NCBI RefSeq assembly: GCF_001619585.1 | Contig: NZ_LQNT01000011.1 | Coordinates: 434,001-498,000, forward strand | Direction of reading: 5' to 3' | DNA from: Bhargavaea cecembensis | GTDB lineage: Bacteria; Bacillota; Bacilli; Bacillales_A; Planococcaceae | DNA length: 64,000 nucleotides | Shown here: positions 25,820 to 34,657 of the stretch, in pieces | Position numbering within the stretch: position 1 is the first letter of the stretch | How the letters are laid out: every line of letters begins with the position of its first letter | The notes under the pieces: model-generated | What the model saw: the letters and a program-made list of their open reading frames with translations, nothing else | Databases searched by the model: none | What the model was told of the DNA's origin: nothing | Made by a program: the position numbers and the translations under genes

Positions 25820-26374
25820 ATGAATCAGCCTGCCACCAGCCCAACGCTGAAAACAGAGCGCCTGTTGCTTCGTCGCTTCACTGAGGCCGATGCGCCGGAA
25901 GTCAGCCGGCTGTGCGACAACTATAACCTGTATAAAAGCACTCTGAACCTGCCGCATCCCTATCCGGTGGAGAGCGCGCTGGAGTGGATTGCAACGCACG
26001 ACAAAAGCTTCGAAGACGGACGGATGTACGAGCTCGCGATCACGGACAAAGAAAGCGGCAAACTCTACGGAGCCATCGGACTTTCCCACCAGCAAACTCA
26101 CCGGCACGGGGAAATTGGCTACTGGGTCGGCGAAGAATACTGGGGGCAGGGCTATGCTACTGAAGCCGCCAAAGCCGTGCTGGACTTCGCCTTCCGTAAA
26201 AAGGACTTTCACCGGGTCTATGCCCGGTTCTTCGCTTCCAACTCCGCTTCCGGCAAAGTGATGGAAAAGTGCGGGATGACGTATGAAGGTACGCAAAAAG
26301 AACACGTCCTAAAAGAGGACCGATATGAAGACCTTCTGCTCTACGGCATCCTAAATCCATATCAACAGTCCTAG
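25820..26374 (+). CDS. GNAT acetyltransferase, RimJ/RimL type
   Basis: From ATG 25820 (GGAAGAG upstream) the protein has 184 residues: LKTERLLLRRFTEADA start, GEIGYWVGEEYWGQGYATEA for acetyl-CoA binding and FASNSASGKVMEKCGMTYEG, all typical of RimJ/RimL-like N-acetyltransferases that modify ribosomal or other N-termini. An upstream in-frame ATG at 25763 has no good ribosome site. Ends at its own terminator. Confidence 0.87.
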   Translation: MNQPATSPTLKTERLLLRRFTEADAPEVSRLCDNYNLYKSTLNLPHPYPVESALEWIATHDKSFEDGRMYELAITDKESGKLYGAIGLSHQQTHRHGEIGYWVGEEYWGQGYATEAAKAVLDFAFRKKDFHRVYARFFASNSASGKVMEKCGMTYEGTQKEHVLKEDRYEDLLLYGILNPYQQS

Positions 26375-26381
26375 TTACACA

Positions 26382-26409
26382 CAAAACCCGCCTCTTCCGG
26401 CGGGTTTTC
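26382..26409. terminator. Intrinsic terminator after GNAT gene
   Basis: AAAACCCGCC-TCTTCC-GGCGGGTTTTCTT, usable in both directions. Confidence 0.85.
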
Positions 26410-26422
26410 TTAATATTCCAGG

Positions 26423-26499
26423 TTATCCACTTGTTGATAAGTCTTCAAAAGAGCCTATATCCACAGACTTATTCAGAAATCCCCTCATCCTGTGGATGG
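26423..26499. promoter_or_regulatory. Three degenerate DnaA-box-like sites
   Basis: TTATCCACT (26423), ATATCCACA (26457) and TGTGGATGG (26491) each differ from TTATCCACA or its complement by one or two bases. They lie between the GNAT terminator and tctA, on the other side of the par cassette from the main cluster. Confidence 0.4.
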
Positions 26500-26550
26500 C
26501 CGGAACGCTCTTTTTTGGCCCGCGCCGCGGCTATCACCAGCTTTGCAGGA

Positions 26551-28077
26551 TCATTCTTCCTCGTTGACGATGACCGACTTGCCTCTCATCTTGAGGATCA
26601 GAGGGATGAGAAGCCAGGCCGTCGCAGCGATCAGGAAAACGAGGGACAACGGCTTTGTAACGAAAATCGAGAAATCGCCATTGGAAATCGTCAGGGCTCT
26701 CCTCATGTTGTTTTCGATCATCGGCCCGAGCACAAGGGCCAAAACAAGCGGCGCAACAGGGAAATCGTTTTTCGTCAGCAGATAGCCAAAGACGCCGAAT
26801 GCAAGCAGCAGATACAGGTCAAATGTGGTGTACTGGACTGCGTAGACACCGAAGAACGAGATGGCCACGATGATTGGAAGCAAGTATTTCTTAGGTGTCT
26901 GGATTACCTTTGCGAACACGCGGACCAGCGGCATGTTGAGTGCCAGCAGCATCAGGTTACCGATAAACATACTTGCAATCAGGCCCCACGCCACCTCCGG
27001 GTGGTCATCAAAGAGCAGCGGGCCCGGCTGGATGTTGTACATGATCAGTGCACCCATCAGAATGGCAGTCGTCCCGGAACCCGGTATGCCAAGTGTAAGC
27101 AATGGAATCATAGCACCACCGGAAGCTGCGTTGTTCGCTGATTCGGGACCAGCCACACCCTCGATGGCACCCTTTCCAAACTTCTCAGGATGCTTACTGA
27201 ACCTCTTTTCCGTGATATAGGAGAAGAACGAAGCGAGTGTTGCACCTGCACCAGGCAGCACTCCGATGAAAAAGCCCAAAAGGGAGCTGCGTACAATCGG
27301 AACCGAACTGTCCTTCATATCCTGCTTGGTTGGCAGGATGCGATGGATTTTGGCAATTGCGCCGTCTGCCCCGTCACGCTCCAGAATCGTCTTGAAGACC
27401 TCGCCGAGCGCAAAAAGGCCAACCGCAATGGTCAAAAACTCAAAGCCGGAATAAAGGATTGGCATGTCGTATGTAAAACGCGCAATCCCTGATACGGCGT
27501 CAATTCCAACTGTCCCGAGCATCAAGCCAAAGACTGTCATCATCAATGCCTTTGTCATCGACTTGCCGGCCAGCCCGCTGACCGCCGCAAGCCCGAGAAG
27601 CATCAGGGAGAAATACTCGGCAGGCCCAAATTTCAGAGCGACATTGGAAAGCGGCTCGGCCAGCAGGACCAGCCCCAGCAGGGAAATGATTCCCGCTGCA
27701 AACGAACCGATTGCCGCAATCGACAGAGCGGCTCCCGCCCGACCCTGCTTGGCCATCTGATACCCGTCGAGCGTCGTCACGACCGAAGAAGATTCTCCCG
27801 GCGTATTCAGAAGGATAGAAGTGGTCGAACCGCCGTACATCGCCCCATAATACACCCCGGCCAGCAAAATGATGGAACTTGCAGCAGCCGCCTCCGTCGG
27901 GAGGCCGGACGTCATGGTGGCCGTGACAGGTATGAGGAGGGCGACACCGCTCATCGGGCCGATTCCCGGTAGGACCCCTACCGCTGTCCCAATCAGGACA
28001 CCGACAAATGCAAAGAGAAGATTGTGCCACTGGAACGCGACGCTGAAGCCGTCAGCCAGAAATTGCAATGTATCCAT
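26551..28077 (-). CDS. tctA: Tripartite tricarboxylate transporter, large permease TctA
   Basis: A 508-residue membrane protein with about 12 spans. TctA signatures include VLIGTAVGVLPGIGPMSGVALLIP near the N-terminus, YYGAMYGGSTTSILLNTPGE and, in the second half, GVLPGAGATLASF and GAMIPLLTLGIPGSGTTAI, the duplicated substrate-site loops of the family. It moves citrate or related carboxylates delivered by TctC using an ion gradient. Last gene of tctC-tctB-tctA. Confidence 0.94.
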   Translation of the reverse strand: MDTLQFLADGFSVAFQWHNLLFAFVGVLIGTAVGVLPGIGPMSGVALLIPVTATMTSGLPTEAAAASSIILLAGVYYGAMYGGSTTSILLNTPGESSSVVTTLDGYQMAKQGRAGAALSIAAIGSFAAGIISLLGLVLLAEPLSNVALKFGPAEYFSLMLLGLAAVSGLAGKSMTKALMMTVFGLMLGTVGIDAVSGIARFTYDMPILYSGFEFLTIAVGLFALGEVFKTILERDGADGAIAKIHRILPTKQDMKDSSVPIVRSSLLGFFIGVLPGAGATLASFFSYITEKRFSKHPEKFGKGAIEGVAGPESANNAASGGAMIPLLTLGIPGSGTTAILMGALIMYNIQPGPLLFDDHPEVAWGLIASMFIGNLMLLALNMPLVRVFAKVIQTPKKYLLPIIVAISFFGVYAVQYTTFDLYLLLAFGVFGYLLTKNDFPVAPLVLALVLGPMIENNMRRALTISNGDFSIFVTKPLSLVFLIAATAWLLIPLILKMRGKSVIVNEEE

Positions 28078-28092
28078 TTCGTTCCCTCCTCC

Positions 28093-28554
28093 TTAAAGTC
28101 CCGGGAATCCCGGCAGCACACCGCCGAGCAGCTCCGAGAAGAAATAATAGACACCGAAAGAAAAAGCAGCCGCGATGATCAAGGTCTTTACCCAGCTTCC
28201 ACGTTCCATCGCCTGGAAGGCGACAATCAAGAAAAGGAAGGTGGAAGCCACATAACCGATTTTTTCAAGGAGGAAGGCATATGCCACGGCACTGAAGAAA
28301 ATGACCAGGAATCGCTTGTATTGGACCGGTTCTTTTTTACCGGCTTCTCCCTTGTATCTGAATGTTTCATAGATCAGCCGCGCACTGAGCAGGACCAGAA
28401 GAATACCGAGACCAGTCGGGAAAATATCCGGGCCCACACTGGATCCGTAGGCGCTCTGGGAGATTTTCCTCGCTTCCATGACAAATAATAGACCAATTAC
28501 CAAAAAGACAATTCCCGCATAGCGGTCGAACGTTTTGCTCATCTTCTTTGACAC
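28093..28554 (-). CDS. tctB: Tripartite tricarboxylate transporter, small subunit TctB
   Basis: A 153-residue protein with four hydrophobic spans: YAGIVFLVIGLLFVMEA, PDIFPTGLGILLVLLSARL, FLVIFFSAVAYAFLLEKIGY and TLIIAAAFSFGVYYFFSELL. The PDIFPTGLG segment is characteristic of TctB. It partners TctA in the membrane. Separated from tctA by 15 bp and from tctC by a terminator-like hairpin. Confidence 0.9.
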   Translation of the reverse strand: MSKKMSKTFDRYAGIVFLVIGLLFVMEARKISQSAYGSSVGPDIFPTGLGILLVLLSARLIYETFRYKGEAGKKEPVQYKRFLVIFFSAVAYAFLLEKIGYVASTFLFLIVAFQAMERGSWVKTLIIAAAFSFGVYYFFSELLGGVLPGFPGL

Positions 28555-28565
28555 CTCTCTAACAT

Positions 28566-28598
28566 AAAAGGGCGGCCGGTTGAGCCGAGCCGCCCCCT
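28566..28598 (-). terminator. Hairpin between tctC and tctB
   Basis: Minus-strand GGGCGGC / GCCGCCC stem followed by CTTTTATG, located 6 bp past the tctC stop. It probably reduces permease expression relative to the binding protein. Confidence 0.65.
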
Positions 28599-28603
28599 AC
28601 TTT

Positions 28604-29617
28604 TTATTTTTCCATGCCGAGCGCCGTCAGCAATTCAACAATGACCTGCTCCTGCTCTTCCAGGTAGCTCGTAAACTCCTCGGCGTTATGGTATTCGCTT
28701 TGCCAGCCGTTACGTTCGAGTTCAGCCTGCCACTCTTCCGTTTCGGCCATTTCCGCAAGCTTGATGGACCAGTAGTCGAATGCCTCATCGGACATTTCCT
28801 TTGGTGCGAAAATTCCGCGCCAGATCGTGAACTCGGCATCGATGCCTTCTTCCTGGAACGTCGGAACGTCCTTCAGCTCCCCGTCAAGACGCTCTGTCGA
28901 GCTGACTGCAAGCACGCGCACATCTCCTGCCTTCACGTACTCTGCGATTGTGGAAGCATCAGTCGCGATCACGTCTGCGTTGTTGCCGAGCAGAGCAGCC
29001 ACTGCTTCGCCCCCGCCGTCATAGGAAACGTATTTGACGGATTGCGGATCAATGCCATATTCGAATGCCGGAAGAACACCGACCAGGTGGTCCATGGAAC
29101 CCGGTGCCGATCCGCCGGCCAGGGTCACTTTCTTAGGATCCGCCTTTATCGCTTCCAGAACGTCCTTCAGCGTCTTGAACTCGGAATCCTCACGGACGAC
29201 GATCGCCCCGTAATCGCGTGTCAGTTGTGCAAGCGGCCGGGTGTCTTTATAGCCGAACGGGCTGTTGCCCTCGGCTTTGTTGTTGTTGATCAGGATTGGC
29301 GGAGACTTGACCATCAGCGCATAGTCGTTTTTCGCTTCTTTCGTTGCGAAATCCGCCATGTAGACTGCGCCTCCCCCTCCCGGTTTATTCTCCACGGTGA
29401 TCGGCTTTTCAATCAACTTGGTATCGTTCATCGTCTTTGCGATTGCCCGCGCGGTCAGATCCCATCCGCCGCCGGCACCGGAAGGCGCTACGATCGTAAT
29501 GTTGCGCTCCGGATAGTTGGATGTCTTATCCGCCTCTGCGCTATCCCCCTCAGAACATGCTGCAAGGCCTAAAGTCAACGATCCTGCCAATAAGACAGCC
29601 GATAGTTTTTTCCACAT
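28604..29617 (-). CDS. tctC: Tripartite tricarboxylate-binding lipoprotein TctC
   Basis: A 337-residue substrate-binding protein with a lipoprotein signal (lipobox LAAC at residue 20-21). Family motifs include ERNITIVAPSGAGGGWDLTAR, NKPGGGGAVYMADF and VPTFQEEGIDAEFTIWRG. It captures tri- or dicarboxylates outside the membrane for TctAB. A cre-like site and hairpin lie in its leader and the adjacent TctDE-type two-component genes are the probable regulators. Confidence 0.94.
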   Translation of the reverse strand: MWKKLSAVLLAGSLTLGLAACSEGDSAEADKTSNYPERNITIVAPSGAGGGWDLTARAIAKTMNDTKLIEKPITVENKPGGGGAVYMADFATKEAKNDYALMVKSPPILINNNKAEGNSPFGYKDTRPLAQLTRDYGAIVVREDSEFKTLKDVLEAIKADPKKVTLAGGSAPGSMDHLVGVLPAFEYGIDPQSVKYVSYDGGGEAVAALLGNNADVIATDASTIAEYVKAGDVRVLAVSSTERLDGELKDVPTFQEEGIDAEFTIWRGIFAPKEMSDEAFDYWSIKLAEMAETEEWQAELERNGWQSEYHNAEEFTSYLEEQEQVIVELLTALGMEK

Positions 29618-29646
29618 AGCATTTCATCCCCCTTGTACAATATAAA

Positions 29647-29674
29647 AAGACAGCACTTGAAAGCGCTGTCTAAA
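29647..29674 (-). promoter_or_regulatory. Leader hairpin containing a cre-like site
   Basis: Plus-strand TGAAAGCGCTGTCT (29658-29671) matches the CcpA consensus TGWAANCGNTNWCA at all but the last position. The same bases form AGACAGC/GCTGTCT with TTTTTAT after it on the minus strand, so the element could be a terminator, an operator, or both. It lies 30 bp before tctC. Confidence 0.5.
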
Positions 29675-29756
29675 ATTTATCAGAACCTTTGGCCTATTCA
29701 ATGTTTTTGAGCTTAAAATGTACTTAAAAACCTTTTTGTCTTTTTGTTCGTTTTGT

Positions 29757-30446
29757 TCACGGTTTTATCAAAAAGTATCTTCTTTCCGGACGCCCAATCA
29801 TCCCGTAGATCAGTTCGGCACCTGCCTTTTTTTCCGACACGAGATATTCCAGATAACGTCTTGCCGTAGATCTGCTGACGCCGATTTCACGGCCAATCTT
29901 CTCTGCGGTCATCCCCTCTTCGGCACCGTCCAGAAATCCTGTGATCTTTTCCATCGTGATTGGGTCAATTCCCTTAGGGGTGGCAGCGGGTTCTGCACCG
30001 GATGTATCGGTATTATTCCACAAAAGACGGATAGAACCTTCCTGCAATTTCCCGTCCCCCGCAAATGTTTCCCTTTTTATCCTGTAGGAAAGCAGGCTTT
30101 CCCTGAAGCGATCCAGCGTCAGGGGCTTAAGGATGTAGTCCGCCACTCCTCCGCGGAACGCCTTTTTTACAATCTCTGCCTCCGCGGCGGCCGTGATGAC
30201 GATGATGTCCGAGTCCGCGCTGTACTCATGGATATAAGAAATGAGTTCCGTACCGAGCATATCCGGGAGATAGACATCCAGCAGGACAAGATGCGGCTGG
30301 AGCGCTTCGATCCAGTCCTTCGCCTCAGCTCCGGTATTCGCTGACCCCACGACCGTGAAGCCCCCGATCTTGTCGATAAATCGGCGATGGATGTCAGCAA
30401 TGCGCTGATCGTCTTCAATGATGAGAACTTCTATGGTCTCCTGCAT
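29757..30446 (-). CDS. Response regulator, CitT/DcuR family
   Basis: About 229 residues from ATG 30446, which overlaps the kinase gene end; the upstream in-frame starts have no ribosome site. Receiver domain: VLIIEDDQR acidic pocket, LVLLDVYLPD phospho-Asp and DYILKPLT lysine. The C-terminal domain has a helix-turn-helix (MTAEKIGREIGVSRSTARRYLEYL) of the type in citrate/dicarboxylate regulators. Predicted to control tctCBA. Confidence 0.9.
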   Translation of the reverse strand: MQETIEVLIIEDDQRIADIHRRFIDKIGGFTVVGSANTGAEAKDWIEALQPHLVLLDVYLPDMLGTELISYIHEYSADSDIIVITAAAEAEIVKKAFRGGVADYILKPLTLDRFRESLLSYRIKRETFAGDGKLQEGSIRLLWNNTDTSGAEPAATPKGIDPITMEKITGFLDGAEEGMTAEKIGREIGVSRSTARRYLEYLVSEKKAGAELIYGMIGRPERRYFLIKP

Positions 30447-32061
30447 GAATTGATCCTCCTTTCGGGATAGAGATGATGAACATGGCGCCCCCGAGGTCGC
30501 CAGTTTCGTAATAAAGCTGGCCGCCCAGTTCGCGAACATGGTTGGCGACCGTCACCAGCCCGTAGCCGCGATCCGCGCCGACTTTAGTGGAGATCCGTTC
30601 ACTGAACAGTGTATTTTCCACTTCTTCCGTAATTCCCGGTCCCGAGTCTTCCACTTCTATGAGAATTTCGCTGCCATTGTCCAGAATGAAAATCCGGACC
30701 ACCCTGTCGGACTCAGGGTTCTTTTCCACGGCCTCGAATGCATTCGTCACGAGATTGCCCAATATGGATACAAAAAAGCTTTTTTCAAGATTTGCCGGAA
30801 GCTCCTCCAGTGCGCTGTCTTCGTCGAGAACGAGCTGCACCTTCAGCTCCTTGGCCCGGTTAAAGAGACCTATGACAATCCCTCCGAGGAAGGGGTCCTG
30901 CAGCCGCTCCATGACAAACCGGATCAGTGACTGATGCGCCTCGGTCTCTTCATGGATGAGACTCAGCGCCTCGTCCAGAGAATTCAGCTGGATCAGCCCA
31001 GAAATCGTATAGAGAAAATTGTGGTACTCATGCGTCTGGGCGCGCAATGCTTCTGTATACTGCTTAACCTGCGATAGTTCCTCCGTCAGCCGGTCGATGT
31101 CTGACTGCAGGCGGAAACTGGACACCGCTCCGATAATCCGGCCGTCTGCCCGGATTGGAATCCTGTTTACGACCGCCTTCTTGCCGTGGATTTCCATTGG
31201 GCGGTCCAGCATCTTTTCTCCTGTTTCCATGACGCGGGGAAGGAGTGTATTCGGCAGCACGTCCTGTATGGGGCGCCCGACCAGTTCTTCATCTTCCGGA
31301 AGGGATAGGACATCGCGGGCGGCCGAGTTGGTCATCGTGATGGTGCCCCCTGCATTGACCATAATGATCGCTTCACGTACGGATTCGATCAGCACACTCC
31401 GTTCCGTGAAGTGGCGGGCGATTTCCGCAGGCTCGAGTCCGAATAGTTCCTTCTTGATACTCCGCGACAGCAAGCCGGAACCGGCAACGCCAAGAAGGAT
31501 CGACGCCAAGACAATGTAGGCGATGTTATCTGCATAGTCGAAAAAGATGGACGACAGGTCTGTTTCCATAAATCCCACTGAGATGACCCCGATGATGTTG
31601 CCTTCCCCGTCTCTGACCGGTGTCTTGCCCCGCAGGGCGGGACCAAGTGAGCCGACAGCTTCGGATATGTAAGACTCGCCATTGATGAGGGCCCGTTCAT
31701 TGTCATCCCCCACCATCTTCTTGCCGATCCGGTCAGGAACCGGATGTGCATAACGGATGCCTTCGGAATTTCCGATAACGACATATTCTGCCCCAGTCTG
31801 TTTGCGGACCGTCTCGGCAATCGGCTGAAGCACTTCTGTCGGATTCTCTGCAAAGAACCCCTCCCGTACATCCGGCCTGTCAGCGGTCGTCACAGCGATA
31901 TTCAGCGCCCGCCTCCCGACCTGCTGCTCAATCCCATGCGACATCGTGAAGTAAAAGAGGACGCCAATTAGAATCGCCAGCAACGAGACAAAGAGCGCAC
32001 CGTACAAAAACAGTCTCGTCTGAAGCGACTTGGGCTTCAGAGTTTTCATTAAAGCTTTCAT
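30415..32061 (-). CDS. Sensor histidine kinase, CitA/DcuS family
   Basis: A 548-residue membrane kinase: span at residues 14-36, an extracytoplasmic PAS/sCache-like sensor (residues about 40-175), a second span, a cytoplasmic PAS (about 215-315, MVNAGGTITMTNSAARDVL), a phospho-acceptor helix with THEYHNFLYTISGLIQL, and an ATPase domain (NLVTNAFEAVEKN; DSGPGITEE; DRGYGLVTV). Senses an external carboxylate in family members. The start ATG overlaps the stop of the zinc-ribbon gene (ATGA). Confidence 0.92.
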   Translation of the reverse strand: MKALMKTLKPKSLQTRLFLYGALFVSLLAILIGVLFYFTMSHGIEQQVGRRALNIAVTTADRPDVREGFFAENPTEVLQPIAETVRKQTGAEYVVIGNSEGIRYAHPVPDRIGKKMVGDDNERALINGESYISEAVGSLGPALRGKTPVRDGEGNIIGVISVGFMETDLSSIFFDYADNIAYIVLASILLGVAGSGLLSRSIKKELFGLEPAEIARHFTERSVLIESVREAIIMVNAGGTITMTNSAARDVLSLPEDEELVGRPIQDVLPNTLLPRVMETGEKMLDRPMEIHGKKAVVNRIPIRADGRIIGAVSSFRLQSDIDRLTEELSQVKQYTEALRAQTHEYHNFLYTISGLIQLNSLDEALSLIHEETEAHQSLIRFVMERLQDPFLGGIVIGLFNRAKELKVQLVLDEDSALEELPANLEKSFFVSILGNLVTNAFEAVEKNPESDRVVRIFILDNGSEILIEVEDSGPGITEEVENTLFSERISTKVGADRGYGLVTVANHVRELGGQLYYETGDLGGAMFIISIPKGGSIHAGDHRSSHH

Positions 32062-32216
32062 ATCCCGGGCTGCGGTTCAGCAGAACGGTCATTCTGCTCA
32101 GAACACTCAAAACAGATCAGCCGCCCGTTCTCCGAGACTCCATTCAGGAAGCCGTCCAGGCAAAACACTTCCTTACCACATTCCTGGCATCGACCGACTA
32201 ATTCCTGCATCCCCAT
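32058..32216 (-). CDS. Small zinc-ribbon-like protein coupled to sensor kinase
   Basis: A 52-residue frame from ATG 32216 (or ATG 32210) to TGA 32058, with a strong AAGGAGG ribosome site and TATAAT at 32232-32237. The protein has CQECGKEVFC and, 14 residues later, CFEC, so two CxxC knuckles that can hold a zinc ion. Its stop overlaps the kinase start by ATGA, so the two are translated together. No function is known to me; a role in kinase folding or signalling is only an inference. Confidence 0.8.
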   Translation of the reverse strand: MGMQELVGRCQECGKEVFCLDGFLNGVSENGRLICFECSEQNDRSAEPQPGI

Positions 32217-32283
32217 CCCTCCTTTTCACCTATTATATCGAAAAATGCAGTGGCTTTTTACTCTTCTGAAAACTTACGCCACA

Positions 32284-32345
32284 CAAAAAACTCCCTCCAC
32301 ATCCGGGGATCACAATGATCCTCGGTTTTCATGGAAGGAGCTACT
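32284..32345 (-). terminator. Intrinsic terminator after nrnB
   Basis: A long interrupted stem (CTCCTTCCA...GGATCA / TGATCC...TGGAGGGAG) is followed on the minus strand by TTTTTTGTG. Confidence 0.75.
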
Positions 32346-32379
32346 TGTCAAAAATTTATAAGTCACAGTCTATTCCGTA

Positions 32380-33570
32380 TCAGGATTCCGCTTCCGCCTT
32401 CTGAAGACGGTCCAGCAGGAACTTGACGAACTGGTCGTCATTCAGCAGCCAGACGTTTCTCTCGCGCTTCAGGAACTTCTCAGCATCATAGAACGTTTCA
32501 AAGGTCTCGTCCTGCACACGACCATTGCGCTCGACACCCCAGCTGCCGTCGTCTTTCGGATGGATAAAGTACAGGTCGCCTTCCGGTGCACGGTAGATCG
32601 TGCCAAACGGCGATTCCTTCAGGTTATAGCGGGTATGGCGTGCGTCTTCACGCAGCGGCTCCTTCTGGAATGCCGCTTCCACGTACGATGCGAATGCCTC
32701 TTTCGACATCGAGGCGCCGCTGGCCTTGGCATGTCCCCCGCCGCCGAATGTTCCGGCCACTTCGGATACATCGACATCGTCATGCACCGTACGGAACGAT
32801 ACCTTCCGGCCGCCCATGTTGAGGATCACAATGTAGTCGAGATGCAGGTTTTCCTTGCCGAGCTCATTGCCGAGCTCGGAATGGTACGACTCTGCATGCA
32901 CGACACCGGCATATAGGCCTTCATGCTCGAGCTGCACCATTTCGCGACGCTTTTTCCGGATATAACGGGCCATCTTGTCGTCTTCCATGTTGAGCAGCTG
33001 CTTCTCGAACGGGTCGAACTGGAACGGGGCGTCAGACTGCAGCCGCTCCAGCATCTTCGACTCGAATTCGTCGAACGAACCCATGAAGAACAGTGCGTTC
33101 AGGCGCCGTGCCTTGTCGTTGCCGTTTTTCTCCCATTCCCATGTATCGTACTGCCGCACAAGCTCCACAAACTCATCAGCGGCGCGTGTACGCTCCAGGA
33201 AGCCCTTGTCGATCAGCCACGCATAAAGCAGAGAAGTGGCTGACGTCAGCTTGCCGTCCTCCTGCTCGACAGTGACATTGCCCCACTCGTATTCGTTCAG
33301 ATGGAGCGCCGTCTTGTGATGATCGATCAGTGTTACTTTTCCGCCTTTTTTGATGAATTCCTCGATCCGGGTTTCGTTTTCCTCATCCACCGACAAGTCG
33401 GTGATGATCAGTTCCGTGCCCGTGTTGCCTTGTTCCAGAAACCGCTCCACTTCGCGGTTCAGCATCTGGACAGAATTGTATCGCACGTTCACATCGTCCC
33501 CGAACGCCAGCTTCGCCACGATGCCGCAGCCGATTCCGTCCAGGTCGTTGTGGGACAATAATTTATACAC
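32380..33570 (-). CDS. nrnB: DHH-family oligoribonuclease NrnB
   Basis: A 396-residue DHH/DHHA1 protein. Metal-binding motifs are SHNDLDGIGCG at residues 6-16, LIITDLSVD, and LIDHHKTA; the DHHA1 domain has GTFGGGGHAKASGASM. Length and order match Bacillus subtilis NrnB (YngD), which degrades short RNA and pAp-type substrates. Monocistronic with its own terminator; distinct from NrnA by its longer C-terminal part. Confidence 0.88.
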   Translation of the reverse strand: MYKLLSHNDLDGIGCGIVAKLAFGDDVNVRYNSVQMLNREVERFLEQGNTGTELIITDLSVDEENETRIEEFIKKGGKVTLIDHHKTALHLNEYEWGNVTVEQEDGKLTSATSLLYAWLIDKGFLERTRAADEFVELVRQYDTWEWEKNGNDKARRLNALFFMGSFDEFESKMLERLQSDAPFQFDPFEKQLLNMEDDKMARYIRKKRREMVQLEHEGLYAGVVHAESYHSELGNELGKENLHLDYIVILNMGGRKVSFRTVHDDVDVSEVAGTFGGGGHAKASGASMSKEAFASYVEAAFQKEPLREDARHTRYNLKESPFGTIYRAPEGDLYFIHPKDDGSWGVERNGRVQDETFETFYDAEKFLKRERNVWLLNDDQFVKFLLDRLQKAEAES

Positions 33571-33644
33571 CGAATCACCTCAGATAATTGCTTTGAACAC
33601 TTAACCAAGTATACCCGTTTTTCGGACGGTTTTCTTGCGAAAGT

Positions 33645-33679
33645 AAAAAGGAGGAAGCCGAAAATTCGTCATTCCTCCT
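33645..33679 (-). terminator. Intrinsic terminator of the seven-gene operon
   Basis: Minus-strand GGAGGAA / TTCCTCC stem followed by TTTTTAC; the stop codon of the phosphatase lies inside the 5' arm. Confidence 0.8.
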
Positions 33680-34208
33680 GCCAGGTCCGCTGAATCTTTA
33701 CTTTGGTCCCAATTGAAAGCTGATATACATCGGGATTTGTAAGCCGTCTCCACTGCTCAAAGCCAAATTGCGGGTCATATTCACCGATCAGCAAAGCCAT
33801 CAGGTTTCCGTGAGTGACAAGTGCCGTACAGGAACCTTCGGGAAGCCCGTCGACCACAGAGCTTGCTCTCACGGCAGCTTCTTTTCCTGATTCTCCTCCA
33901 CCGTATGAAATGTCCGGATCCTCGAAGGAATTCTCCAGCTTCTCCATCCAATCATCCATTGGCGTGGCGCTCAGCACCCTTTCCGCAAGCCGTTCATCCG
34001 ACGCCATTGTAAGCCCGCTCCATTCCAGAAAAGGCTGGATCGACTGCCTGGCGCGCAGATATGGGCTTGAAATCACCCGATCGATTCCCCTATCCACCAG
34101 ATGTTCCGCGAGCTGCTCCGCCTGTTTACGGCCTGCCGGAGTAAGCGGTGCTTCCGATTCCTGTCCCTCCGCGGCGCAATGCCGAATCACGTAAATCTGT
34201 TTTGCCAT
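33669..34208 (-). CDS. Histidine phosphatase family protein
   Basis: A 179-residue phosphoglycerate-mutase-like protein with the N-terminal catalytic motif YVIRHCAAEG (RHC rather than the usual RHG), the second Arg in SSPYLRARQS, and the C-terminal histidine in VTHGNLMALLIG. Substrate unknown. Its start overlaps the preceding acetyltransferase stop by one base; last gene of the operon beginning at 39701. Confidence 0.87.
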   Translation of the reverse strand: MAKQIYVIRHCAAEGQESEAPLTPAGRKQAEQLAEHLVDRGIDRVISSPYLRARQSIQPFLEWSGLTMASDERLAERVLSATPMDDWMEKLENSFEDPDISYGGGESGKEAAVRASSVVDGLPEGSCTALVTHGNLMALLIGEYDPQFGFEQWRRLTNPDVYQLSIGTKVKIQRTWQEE

Positions 34209-34657
34209 CAGCGGGTTTCCCCGATCCGCTTGGTGAAACAGATAATCCGATTGGCTTCCGTAAAGCCGAGCGCAAGATGGACCTGCAGGCTGACATCATT
34301 ATTCAGCTCACAGTCGCTCGCGAACTCCATGCATCCTTGATCTTGCGCCCACTGTTCTGCACGCCTCACGAGCTCACGGGCAAGTCCATCCTGTCTGTAA
34401 GTCTCTTTCACATACAGTCCTTCCAGGTAACCGACCGGGGAGGTCGACGTGCCCTCGACATAGTCTTGCCGGAGCTGGACCTGTGAGAAACCCACAGGCT
34501 CTTTTCCGTCAAACGCAAGGAAAACGGCCGCTTCCGGGTCTCCGATCAGCTCCGAAAACTCCCTTTCCAGCTCCTCCACCGTATGGTCCGGCCAGAGAAG
34601 CAGTGCCAGTTCCCCGGAAAACCGTGCGTCATTCTGTGTGGCTTGCCGTATGTTCAT
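34208..34657 (-). CDS. GNAT acetyltransferase, aminoglycoside 6'-type
   Basis: From ATG 34657 about 149 residues. The sequence (NIRQATQNDARFSGELALLLWPDHT, LEGLYVKETYRQDGLARELV for acetyl-CoA, ASDCELNNDVSLQVHLALGF) follows the pattern of AAC(6')-type aminoglycoside acetyltransferases and relatives. Whether it modifies a drug or another amine cannot be told. Start lies inside the preceding membrane-protein gene, so translation is coupled. Next to an APH-like kinase gene in the same operon. Confidence 0.82.
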   Translation of the reverse strand: MNIRQATQNDARFSGELALLLWPDHTVEELEREFSELIGDPEAAVFLAFDGKEPVGFSQVQLRQDYVEGTSTSPVGYLEGLYVKETYRQDGLARELVRRAEQWAQDQGCMEFASDCELNNDVSLQVHLALGFTEANRIICFTKRIGETR

